Assembly: GCA_943787265.1 (NCBI GenBank)
Contig: CALSLT010000007.1
Coordinates: forward strand, 1 to 64,000
Reading direction: 5' to 3'
Origin: an uncultured Planctomycetaceae bacterium
GTDB taxonomy: Bacteria; Planctomycetota; Planctomycetia; Planctomycetales; Planctomycetaceae
Length of the DNA stretch: 64,000 bases
Under the pieces are notes generated by a model. The model had not been told where the DNA came from and did no database searches. It saw only the letters and a program-made list of their open reading frames with translations. This document shows, piece by piece, positions 35,301 through 36,714 of this stretch. Positions within the stretch are counted from its first letter, which is position 1, and each line of letters opens with the position of its first letter. Position numbers and translations under genes: made by a program.

Positions 35301-36714
35301 GAGCCGAAAAGTCCAGCAGGTCGCCATTCGCCCCGTCGGCTCCGCCGTCAATCGTGCCCGCAACGTCTACATTTACGTTGAATGTGTCGTCGGCTGCTCC
35401 ACCATCAGCGGTGCCGATCAAGCTGGCGTCGAACGTGAAAGTGTCCGCTCCGGCTGCACCAGAAACGTTGCTGAAGTTTGTGAAGTCAGCGTCCACGCCT
35501 CCATCAGCGACCGTCCCGTCATTTTCGGTGGCAATGGTAAATGTGTCGTCGCCAGCCGTTCCCTGCAGTGTGTCGTTGGCGTCGTCGCCGACGAAATCTT
35601 CGATGTTCGCAAAGCCTGCCGCCGCTCCACTGTTAAGTGCCGACGCACTGCTGTCTCCGAGGTTCACGAGCTGGGCAGTCGCATGCGCCGACAGGTCCAG
35701 CACATCGCCGTTAGTTTCCCCGGTGCTCCCGCCATCGATTGTTCCGGCCACGTTGACGTTCACGTTGAACGTGTCATCGCCGTCGCCACCGGAAGCACTG
35801 CCTGTCAGGCTCGCGTTGAACGTGAAGACGTCCGCCCCGTCGCCCCCTTGCAGAATGCTGAAGTCGTTAAAGTCGGCAGTGACTGAGCCTCCGCTGAATG
35901 TTCCGTCGTTCTCCGTGGCGACCGTGAAAGTGTCGGCACTGGAAGTTCCTCGCAACGTGTCGTTGGTGCCGTCGCCCGTGAAGTCTTCGAAGTTCGAGAA
36001 GCCGTTTGCTAAGCCGCCGAAGACCGCTGAGACGCTGCTGTTGCCAAGGTCGAGCAACTGCGACGTCGCATGGCCGGAAACATTAAGCAGGTCGCCGTTG
36101 GTTTCACTGCCCGACCCGCCATCGACCGTGCCTCCTACATTCGCACTGAGATTAAACGAGTCGTCGCCAGCCGCACCGGTCAAAGTAGCGGCTGTTGTCG
36201 CGGTGACGTTGAACGTGTCGTCGTCGCCAGCCGAGTTCACCGTCGCTCCGGTGCTGGTGAATGTCCCGCCGAGATCAGCCGTCGCGCCGGTTCCGGCGTC
36301 CGCGTCTCCGGAGTCAACGTTCACAGTGATCGTCGTGCTTGCGTTCAGCACCGAACCAGCCGCCATCGAGAAATCATCTCCGGCGTCGATGGTGATGCTG
36401 CCGCCGCTTGATTGAACAGTCACTCCGGCGGCGATATCGACGTCTTCTCCCGCTGCCGCCGTGTCTGTCGCCGTGATGTCGAGGTCACCCGACGAAGTAA
36501 CCCCGGCGTTGATCGCGACCGCGCCGCCGGCCGTCAGAGTCGTCGTGCCGGTAACGCCCAGTGCTCCGTCGACAGTGATCGGGCCGCCGATGATCGTCAC
36601 GGCGTCGTTGAACGTCGACGCGTTCACCGTGATCGTTCCCGGTGCCGGCCGCCGCGTCGCCGATCGTGATCGAACTGAAGCCGTCTGCCAGGAATGCGAG
36701 TTCGGAATCATCAA
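5329..36714 (-). CDS. Giant beta-strand-repeat surface protein, downstream (C-terminal) ORF after the frameshift
   Basis: This 10,461-residue open frame continues the protein that starts at 47170. Its first ~25 residues (before GTITVNASTF) are out-of-frame noise, and no independent start is evident. The body is almost wholly Gly/Thr/Ala/Asp/Ile/Val-rich, with recurring short strands such as GDITL, GTVDGLSG, D-A-E-L and L-x-I-G. This fits a right-handed beta-helix of filamentous-haemagglutinin/adhesin type. Near its beginning are three ~128-residue RTX-like modules (about 36170-35020), followed by an 'LEP' module near 34770. Two 1.6-kb near-identical blocks lie within it. The last ~580 residues (from about 7060) are non-repetitive and include a Pro/Glu/Gln-rich stretch, a short hydrophobic segment (about 5400-5440) and a Lys-rich tail ending at TAG 5329-5331. 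The protein is probably exported and surface-bound (inference). The anchoring mode is unknown. Confidence 0.85.
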   Translation of the reverse strand: MMIPNSHSWQTASVRSRSATRRPAPGTITVNASTFNDAVTIIGGPITVDGALGVTGTTTLTAGGAVAINAGVTSSGDLDITATDTAAAGEDVDIAAGVTVQSSGGSITIDAGDDFSMAAGSVLNASTTITVNVDSGDADAGTGATADLGGTFTSTGATVNSAGDDDTFNVTATTAATLTGAAGDDSFNLSANVGGTVDGGSGSETNGDLLNVSGHATSQLLDLGNSSVSAVFGGLANGFSNFEDFTGDGTNDTLRGTSSADTFTVATENDGTFSGGSVTADFNDFSILQGGDGADVFTFNASLTGSASGGDGDDTFNVNVNVAGTIDGGSTGETNGDVLDLSAHATAQLVNLGDSSASALNSGAAAGFANIEDFVGDDANDTLQGTAGDDTFTIATENDGTVADGGVDADFTNFSNVSGAAGADTFTFDASLIGTADGGAADDTFNVNVDVAGTIDGGADGANGDLLDFSAHTTSQLLDLGISSLSALNSGGANGFADVEDFTGDGANDTLQGTGNADTFSVNTTNAGSITGGVTADFTDFATLNGAAGDDRFNFTNGGSVAVVNGNDGDDRTTVDLSGGVTPAQTIMVDGGANGETNGDDLIVIGDGIAGNDEATYTPTAAEAGTVDLDLDGAAGTDFTVTFVDLEPVDLTDMLVVTINGSANTDTIALDNGTSIGGEDAIQVSGTVNGFTMETAFVRDVGTLTVLTAAGDDTITINGATNAHNVTNLTLDTGTDTDSIAVAGSATVTGTMILTTTGNIADSGAGGTLSADSLKLDSNTGVGTAGNVIDTTVTTLAAQASTSGGVFVTETDGLTIGTVDSLSGLTTANGAVTLVSTDGDITVDQDIVAGDTGADEEFDVIIQAEGTATGTNQIDLNATVQADDDADIRAAVNIRQASATDFIIADTLRLEAGGDIATSTTPGGAGAIDVQVTILSAHAGTAAANVNNINVNQDSGAAGTLTIGNASDLIGGGSGAGVTIGNGSTRGDVIITTEAHSLSIAADISSDDSADSDVILQSGGGTSDIAIGANVTATTDMHLDAGQNITRSAGTLTAGDDLFLEAVGTVGSGAAIQTATVGLGVSAGGAVEITEADDVTIRTAVTDLVNGGTFEGIATANGDVTLNLTADGATLTIENDASGTDTVRLGTGDLFARADEISIATGTDFAVTATVVTLRSQADQSIALGAADNAADNILELNTAELAEISATDLIIGGGGATTTSIDLVADTAVASVTNVLLQASGAIDNSGGAGVELNVNAGAGALALDAGGAIGGTNAFGTEVATLRAATTSGAVSIEESVAGGDLQLGRVTLDGVDFDNTSGTGVITVSTLDGNLTTLATGGSISTTGAAAAITLTAAGDTANNERDLVLNNSVTSNGGEIELNATGDVQLATAAADVVSFTGTVAGVIDINADSDAAGDGSLIIVDAGASLDADSDTGGDTDAEIQISAADLDIQADATIDSGTAVLRIAPSAGAAVELGTGDANFGISNDEINFVDEASTIVIGRLDGTTTASSITVDGDFAVSGVGGTPNLTFVTSGAIVDDGTARTVTTGATLTLDSQTGITGAGGSTNDLFGIAAVTVAARAETSGNVQLVEADGFTVGTEVEASSAFTGVTDADASTPAAGISTATAGGHSIVVETTAGDIVVDNRIAAAKAGGSSVTIRSGGAIVDGGGANDDAEDVFGQTVSLRSATGVGTGAAGSLDVAADSLNATNSTSGNVKINMLDPNGGDVTVTSVDNQTAGDIVLTSTTSVAASDFTIQSLDTNAGSISVTLGTTANSLLVDTTGIVADSAAGTAGTGTVTLDTTAASAPITISAGITSDQGAIDVNSGAAFTLSDGVTIQSAGGAVTVDTTGANALTVNGDITTAGNGTIALTGTDAITMDADSLLQTANGTITLTSAAGGVTTDIIESTGGGQITITANGAGASIAEVDDNGRIGTGAASNLLLTATNAIGGSGAATLNTSVAQVEATAGAGGVFLTNTGDLTVGNVDGGAAGVSATGSNIEITASTALTTDEAVINSGVGAVNIILTSTDDGGNDDDLTINDRVALSNAAATGDITLNAGNDLVVTDSGSANDVQNAGSGLITANVTRDLSIGTNVDVVTTGGMIDLNVGRNASLGANATVVSAGGAIDLAVSGTVSLASNSSINSGAATIVIDGATDLSLADQASISANNQQITINTDEISISTNSGTEATISSGTARTIIRPETGGQAIAIDLGSDPGSANVLELSAAELNQITAGVLEIGSADTGAISVTAAIAPANTTTVHLITGATGTSVSQSVGATITETNLAIEAAAAVTLNEDNDVDTLAVNVSGTGEISFTDADGLTVGTVDGVSGLDANAGNVTVTTGSGGGASTGLQVSQNIVADSGGAGTSTVSLSGTDADEAFVLDDNTSINSNDGKITLTFDNFDIGTTGTSIHTTTANTIEIGTVNTGTRFSLGDAGANAADNVARLSDAELNRIGLTAAIAELEIVTANTSANAIDMFGDVTLQDGQTPELLLNATAGGIIDSGAATLTVTTLGLQAGGGGIATSGNRLLVDTGNDTIAATATGPIFITEADGATVGSVTVDGVTVTGITTTGAGGSIDLVVTNGTLTVNEQIAATGAGNDVRIDVDGDAGDDDIVLASNGNISAPDQVELRASRDITQATSTITVSATSLAMIAGRNIGTTFGDAAIDTNVTTVAALAGDNAAGDIFIRETAAGGDLIIGEVTTGLAGTPTVTGAVANTANGTVDVRTLDGGIVISEVVTATGTGNVVLDAFDTGDDAAHAIDIQANITANEGAGGDVHLRADDAITRSTGAGTVSGDSVYFEAGAGVGAAANVIVTSAATLGVSAEAGVFVDEEAAGTDLTIGQVQDLITPGTFDGIATSSDAVIVRLLADGGTLTVTDALAVDTIRTSGANVTLVADEMTFESGNAQLGVNAGAAIVVLKSLNAEAVDLGSAATAVDDVLELSAAEIAEISAAGGSIVIGSDADATNVTATSISLSTDVDFTTTNVLLAATGDITSTAAANEVNVNAGAGALTFQAGGSVGASGTAFGLEVATVSVSAGTTDDLVEIEDIDGDLTVGRVTIGSTNFDNVSASDTVMIVASGGNLSTTASSGQISTTGDNDKVTLTSSDGSVTISGSVTSDGGEIEINADTGITLDNADADVVSFMTTGAGGQGIAGLIDINADVDADGTGTFLISDAGATLSTDSDTDANIDISGGDFSLTADATIDAGTGTLLIAPGSSKAVEIGTGDVNFGISNAEINFVDEASSLVIGQTNGTTTASSITIDGAFNLSTITTAPGNVTLITSGSILNDSGTLTMPAAADLLLLAQTGIGTSGNAIATVGLSDVAAQTNSGGVFVTNSGSGNINITTVTDGVANTATGVTSTTGGDIAIVNNFATGSLTVSQAVTAAAAGTVTLTTASGNVQVDAGVTSDTGMIDVNSGAAFTLADGIAVSSTSGSIEISTTGANALTVNGDVTTGGAGNVTLDGSDSIAMDADSLVQSSAGNITIDSANGGVTVDVVTANGGGNIIVAAGSDGTDDANDDLTLTDNVTASGGTGNISLFAGDTISVPAVTISAAGTGAVLLIAGTDFNEGGALQNGTDAGNVTLADGSTVSSQAGNITLRAPGDVQISTINANSNADGTAGNVIITADFDGVATGLSDDAGAITEVLTGEAANITGDNLALRAATGIGSGDDINTTINTVAFSNGTSGNVNLTNTTGLTIGDFDGLTSSSNIGTGTTTIVANGPVTFAHDMSSDGTLTVQAIESAATNTENITVNAGVTVQSTAGNIVFEAGDRIGVAATATVQATSSAATITFDSGFGDTDSDGAMTLDGSITGNTTDGVVTLDLNAQQGATQAGTGTITADGLRLLSSGNDGSFSLGTSTTNDANTLAANTAGAITFRDADALTIGTVTTVGVTTSNDDVAIQTGDTLTIDDAVSIGTGRFTINSANGATQVSGDDITAQDLLLLGDGTFTLDSAGNDVDTFAADLEPGVISYTDADDVTVGTVGATNGISTGIIGTTDGGAVTINATSGTITVNQAIDTQQGTGGGIAITGDVDLNASLTTGAGTITLNGNDVADADIVIAADLVSDGTIDLDARRDILVQATVQTTGAGSDILLTADSDGDSVGGLRVETAGQVDSADEVALEGSDLFVTGGTVDSVEIQADGANVQVLAGSNISIVSGANAPATADVVVSGIVQSTGAAGNITLNALNDLVINGDGDVLAAGGSLDLDAGQDILISNDVTVSTTGTGAIAGDAVRAISIADTSTLIQTVDGDITLLANAGGVAGNFVGITVDDATINTTSGAITLTGTGGDTGDNNHGVELTNTATISSSAAASAGAVSITGTGGAGAASNGVEVSNTTAHTFITTVDAAVSITGNTAGEDGVTLFKSGITTTGTNGSITIAGTTTGTADSTNGVVASESPLSTQGAAATVSITGDSAGGHGISVATSSIMTAGAGASVTVMGTTTGTAATSDGVRVASTSPISTMGDTATVSITGVTAGDDGVDLRSNSDVSTTGAGGSITIMGTTTGTGAGADGVVASTSALSTMGDTGTVSVTGVTAGDDGVELTDDSDITTAGAATATITIMGTTTGANGASSEGVLIASAGDDVTITSAAGAISITGSASGTSGDGVEIEAGIGLAIDANGGATISITGTGDEAESAVQIDSLIESETGTITITSLGGDSTTDDITFGADGDITSTSGTITLNADNAGTTAEVFMADGAVINAGTGLIDIDAEVDVTIGSLVTTTDVQINAIAGAIIDGGDANSDITAATAQLLAELGIGDAGDANGQLDTTADATATSLTIAAETVEGDINVTNTGHLIVGTVNGTVGVTITGADGVDNVDAINLTASSPLTVNNDVTNNDGGDITLTATDSAGAGDDLTVATGVSVTASGGTGNITLNAGDDVLLNGTALVTAAGSGTVTVTADSGSVDAGGAVSMADGSQVVSGSGLIDVDATDDVTIGRLMTSGNVTIDTTAGEVIDGGDTHTEVEADTLTINSAGGIGEAAGAGADAALETTISTLNATTTAGTIQIDEADGATLASVTAGGAGDVRVVSAAADLDVQVVSADGDLVALTATAGAINDASAGEADNITALDVALRASTGIGDASTDDSDLDIAVTTLAATSATGDISISDDGTLDVTTVDGLSGISITGAGDEILIREGTTTDGDFDVSQAISNAGTGNVTLFAGGDSSADEIDIMADITASGGDIQIVSFADVDFNGSPTVSTTGAGTIEVHAGRVFNFGTALTMGDLEGDIFDAAEFTIQTTEGDITLTVTNDIALDTVNADSDAGGAAGTVIVTADSDSNGTGSITDALTGEAANITGNAVALRAAQGIGSADDVDTNVTAVAASNTTSGAVQLNNGAGTDLTIGTVDGLAGITNNGGAILVDNLNGTITVDDAVSTAAGSGGSLSLSGSLVINATLNAGQFDVTLNGNDNGDDDIVVNADLTTGGSLALSVSRDIIVNATVQTTGAGSDITATADNDNDGIGGVQVTTAGQVNSADAVILTGSDLFADAGGAESVQIDSDGATSQVLAAGDITIGPGAGAAAATDVELNGLVESTGTGTTITITANQDVLFGVNGDVTRSDAGASGLISVFSDQASVASTGGVITMADGTVIEGGGGQVEVIADGRLTLGQIITTDLINTGSLAADVADAGDTGGADLIASSLAIAAETGVGTDADAIETQVSTLTGQTDSGDFHVSNTGDLVIGTVNLTTNVAAILGMATGSGVQIEDSLDDNSGNDNITITASQALTVNQAIANNDGGNITLTSTNDGGANDHLTISAAVSALDGNGSIDLNAGTDLIVDNDAAVSTVGTGAITGDAERAINISGTNTLVQTVDGDITLTANAGGVAGNFVGITVDDATISTTSGAITLTGTGGDTGDNNHGVELTNTATITSTAAANAGAVSITGTGGAGADSNGVEVSNTTAHTFITTVDAAVSITGNTAGEDGVTLFKSGITTTGTNGSITIAGTTTGTADSTNGVVASESPLSTQGAAATVSITGDSAGGHGISVATSGITTAGAGASVTLMGTTTGAAATSDGVRASTSPISTMGDTATVSITGVTAGDDGVDLRSNSDVSTAGAGGSITIMGTTTGTGAGADGVVASTSALSTMGDTGTISVTGVTAGDDGVELTDDSDITTAGAATATITIMGTTTGANGASSEGVLIASAGDDVTITSAAGTISITGSASGTSGDGVEIEAGIGLAIDANGGATISITGTGDEAESAVQIDSLIESETGTITITSLDGDSTTDDITFGADGDITSTSGTITLNADNAGTTADVFMADGAVINAGTGLIDIDAKVDVTIGSLVTTTDVQINAIAGAIIDGGDANSDITAATAVLRAFTGIGDAAVDASDIDTAIDSLAATTATGDISISDDAALDITTVDGLSGITITTGGAGDDILIREGNAVGSDDLVINQTVSNAGTGNVTLFAGGAASQDDNLNINADITAAGGDVLIVSFEDVDFSSAPTVSTSGTGTIDIHAGRVFNFGAALTLGSTTADILEGGANEYTVQTAGGTITMTATRNIELETVDAGATGTVIITADSNSDGTGAITDALAAETANITAMSAVLRAGNGIGSSEAADDADLDLVVSNVAAVTNTGDVHLQNTGDLAIGTVDSLAGVTITDGGAANGQEDITIRTAGPLTVSAGAPVVNNAGGNITLAAEGLDTTDDLTINDAVTALDGNGNISLFAGDTISLAAITIGAAGVGMVVLSAGSDFNNASLRDGNSNGDILMTSGAAVQSEGGDINLQAPEDVQVSIVNADSDAGGAIGDVVITADFAGPDTSGGAGDMYDSDSSGEITDVLAGEAANLTANLAILTAATGIGSADDLDTDLAQVNVENSTSGNVMITELAGAGDNALEVTGVSNVTGNIDIRTEDGDLTLSGAATTTAAGTITLVAGDSDNDGNGDLILQASVAGATGQVTLTSAGHDVTFTVAADVTTTTGEIEVYAGATGTGVITMTDDGATDATVLDAGSGLIDINGVGDVTLGSVVTTNATVDAVNIAATVGAILDGGDFAGDIIADGGTTTLAAGTSIGTAGNGLDTTIDRLNATASAGVVHLDETNGLSAVSVTATGAGNDVDISSTTGDILVGVVTAPDTITLTAADGGIEELAGGEEDADSDLVATTLDLDATVGIGDDATIEVTATSIAADTTNNNIDLLNQNPGAAVTATSLTTGTGTIDFVQTGNEALTVTLAQTTDGTVTIQNTGDADADTLTLTSVTAGGAGDVNATTLTAGDVFVGSVTADANTVTITSAGAINDAAADTAIDITVGTGTIDLNAVDGIGNTAALELAGTSISADTSTGAIDLDNVLATDVTVTSLTTVGSTITFDQSGGGNVSFDGTVSSGNAGTAGDDILLTAANGDLTINAAVESRSANVTATSTENIVVTAAGSITSVGGNVVLNSDTDTATSAGGGIRVLGTVTSTGGNITLGGGADPATTNTVATATSGNDGIQIDGGRLDAGVGDISLRGSSTIDDGIGIQNSATIETTSGSISLNGTSTTATGNDGVEITGTGTTVTSATGSISVVGVGSAGDGVDVSSDAVVSSTDTATITIDGTSTAVDQAGVRLQDTNTQITSVDGNVSITGTNNSNLGVFVTSGVEISTTGTGASAATISITGTGDAGIDIDTAGTLVTSVDGDILLDGNANTLEGILIADATISSTGTTADAATITLDGSSNGAVSVQLNSGSTVTSVAGNIQLTGDSSAATANGIELQSGSSVSSTGNGAVVANITMIGTGGTANDGIHIDGSIESVNGNIQLTGVTSNAAGDDGVDLNAGTIDATGTGTILLVGNGQTNGLEIDSSITSNDGTITLQSVDDTIEFEFFGNVTSTSGNVTITADMTAGGATGQFLMADGSDVLAGTGTIDIDAEGDITIGLLQTTDASNVAVTIDTATGAVIDAGNASTLNIDATAGRAVINAVNGVGSADALETNLASLDVDNSTSGDINFVETDAVTIFDAQQATAGNIIITAGGTLTVDNGGAVTNAVSTAGAGTISLSATGIDSNLVVNDGILSDTGDITVAADNDVSIAADGDISSTSGNVTVTADADSATDSGGTDQGSLTMADGAVINAGIATIDLNANEDVTLGQLVTTNATTTAIQITSNVGGVVDGGDTGGADIVSASGRTVIDAATGIGAADPLETNVESIDADTTAGAIDIDNSLASTTTVISLTTVGGTVNFDQTGGGNLSITGEVTSGSVGPDVDGGHIELTSTADLTVAGTANISSAAGTGGLLSINETTIDAGAVITAGAGDVTLNGSGQDTIINAAITTATTATFTATRDVIVGATITTTNADADIIINANTDDGRVVGAGGVQIQTAGQLVAGRDVTITGSDLFVTNGAGVLDSIEIQNDGAADQIVANRDISLTSRVASPAGADILVLGELLATTGSVNIDALDRTVLNDNVDAGTDVSFQDAVDVSADLTVTVGNDVTFFSTVDELATATGSDLIVNGDGVTRFNAEVGGTSPLESLTTNAAGSTELEANVTADNGAITFGDAVLLTGNVTVTNTSATSINFNNTLDSQIDEHHSLVLTAATGEVVFDGDIGASIGAGADDLTLGSLTVTSAVGVTFGINDGVASVMTDGSIDIGSATAIGASGITFDGVATGTTIETTSDTIRLNGAVTLNTDLRIDTDETAAAATGGANVTFTNDAPIDSQATEGNDLTIDVGTAQVFFNEDIGNAAAYTELGLLVIEEATGGVAFGTADTETPGTGADGPVNVISLVGDGASTALDIGSVTTIGGSGIVFNGGPGVADTLLVDTTGDDVRVNGAVTLNSSVEITTGAADAGDITFTNDSPIDAQAGESNNLTLTAGTGSVFFNEDIGSTNNIGALTITRADGGVVFGQADDETPGDGTTGPVNIVSTDDAIDIGSTNVIAGGIILNGGTAGTIAFQTTDDNVRLNGAVTLQSSTTIDTGDNGGDITFTSDSPIDSGDGTSAAPLATTLERNDLFLDVGDGTVSFNANIGDTQRLNTLTVDRAAGGVIFGAADTATTGADGPVTSVATDGAIDIGSGTTADDVIMGGIVLNGAGVAGTGTITAGASTDTVVFSEAVAQVGSADVVVVTLTEAASNNAATSISSIDGAGTGTITITVELGTDAAGASNATADDIAAAISASMAASTIVDVVATDTGDVFAAGDGPVTVNTGKDVGRTSIQTSSDTIRLNGAVTLNSNANLDTVNADVTFTNDASVDGQAGESNALTIDVGTESVFFNENIGENQAVGGIVVEQADSGVFFGTAEVEAVNGDAGSVDIVRTNGDSDIGSVAAIAGGISLNAGSGAGDIFEWTTDGNSSRFNGVVTLDSSDVRIDSGAAGGDVTFEDDLLPEANETVDLTLTAGTGNITFGDVVGTTALRLDDISVVSAADVTAQQAVETTTFTQTDGTGTTTFNGTLNTTDAVLPGIDINNSGIRFNGAVTTTGDGRVFLTNQGGTLTIAAGATFNVDNTFVQDGTGDVVVNANITTTNDEIRFSPTIDPTADVQAAASITLADGTVLATGGNADIRLRAEGDIALSRLVTSSVDGLISVQSDAGAIIDNGDTGGADIVSRDVALRAATGIGDDGKVDPALNVAAADLPSAGDPKVEASAIDTQVEFIAASNSTSGDIQISNTVGGLLTIGTVDGLSGITNDDDNAADDTVADGPNGGVIWITNASPIDVSSQAAPNDAEGVRNSAGGSIILTAVENASPGDDIQVFAPIEATRGTGSLLLNAGDDLTLNSQLLTGIGSSVTLRDRAGNIDLNAGNVLTLNDTSEVFDIQTGSLFEDATPGADTSAISQAHRETDFQTNRQIRYTQGPDTSDLVLESGALLATNIVHQVDAATGNVVDNRILSNSGVIADFEPLLVEETFVTDQVRSDGYARISGRFGRALDTASTGGLESEVNFRLLVAWGDDTFSFHHLTGATGNAVPEIVDTVNGTLATDEMIIDPADDPMGGEETSRTFFFEHFYNGDNLPDPDNPGSPIQIRVFLQGDPNIVQVDANDRIAAYDNSADLLGGETSEPESFLANDEQFLISELLSPDLDAANLGEFGTGLSARVDTYRAAGAPGVVIDGVRNPAFNTVEPNAFGSSTNLTTGLPAIVDFQFEEAAKIAFDLDLADQPNSDDASITANVPGDGIDSANITLVFDLNVDVQTLDFPKAAEVLEAFVITAAQKENDSGATGQGRQSEEAAATERIVWLKVLRPTGQTVQRMPAIIADDLVYRPLPGGGYRVLRVVEEVPLDEEVLDNLPKLIFEKLPDGQYQIWLQEPGEKDKRFVMDVTIRDGRPADDKAGARDRPPTSLKKVPAAEEGAEQTPGRKTTQNAEATQNAEDGADRKVSVLDSAPTTSQPQTATTADDVWSQWGQRSGSSLGKDQLSLMAELRGGQIGSQSGEESELSSTAEDADSTESRSTIHPIAASAILAAGSVISKRKQDNWEERIDDTMAQWDKLKNDKKK
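5706..5741 (-). repeat. Perfect 18-bp tandem duplication in the giant protein's tail
   Basis: The 18-nt unit occurs twice back to back (5706-5723 and 5724-5741) without mismatch. It gives T-Q-N-A-E-A-T-Q-N-A-E in the low-complexity tail. It is a likely slippage product and a potential length-variable locus. Confidence 0.85.
17641..19260 (-). repeat. 1.6-kb intragenic duplication, copy A
   Basis: This segment aligns with 22378-24000 at an offset of 4737 nt, rising to 4740 because copy A lacks one codon (GVRASTS against GVRVASTS). In one 60-nt core line compared, 57 bases match. Identity falls at the right-hand end. Both copies encode the same series of ~27-residue strands (S-I-T-I-x-G-T-T-T-G-type and V-S-I-T-G-x-x-A-G-D-D-G-V-type). 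The frame is kept throughout. Confidence 0.9.
22378..24000 (-). repeat. 1.6-kb intragenic duplication, copy B
   Basis: This is the partner of the block at 17641-19260 and comes first in the protein. High similarity at the DNA level, including silent positions, implies a recent unequal exchange or gene conversion inside the giant gene. About 3.1 kb of distinct beta-repeat sequence separates the two copies. Confidence 0.9.
35020..36170 (-). repeat. Three tandem ~128-residue RTX-like modules
   Basis: The units share the order D-D-[ST]-F-N, V-x-G-T-[IV]-D-G-G, N-G-D-x-L-x-x-S, Q-L-x-x-L-G-x-S-S, G-F-x-x-x-E-D-F-x-G-D, N-D-T-L-x-G-T and a final F-T-F-[DN]-A-S-L. The unit length is about 383 bp. 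The Gly/Asp/Asn-rich turns resemble calcium-binding RTX nonapeptides but are less regular. Calcium binding is inferred only. The block begins about 470 bp after the frameshift. Confidence 0.8.

Noticed and set aside
36600..36700. Programmed +1 frameshift
   Set aside because: No slippery codon, upstream Shine-Dalgarno-like stimulator or stop codon at the site was seen; a simple extra G explains the data better.
36672..36714. Independent start for the downstream giant ORF (MMIPNSH...)
   Set aside because: The first ~25 residues are an out-of-frame reading of a repeat unit that fits perfectly in the upstream frame; no ribosome site or promoter-like gap.
5329..36714. Regular short repeats looking at first like a CRISPR array
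   Set aside because: The repeats are coding, in frame, degenerate and of varied length; there are no fixed spacers or cas genes.
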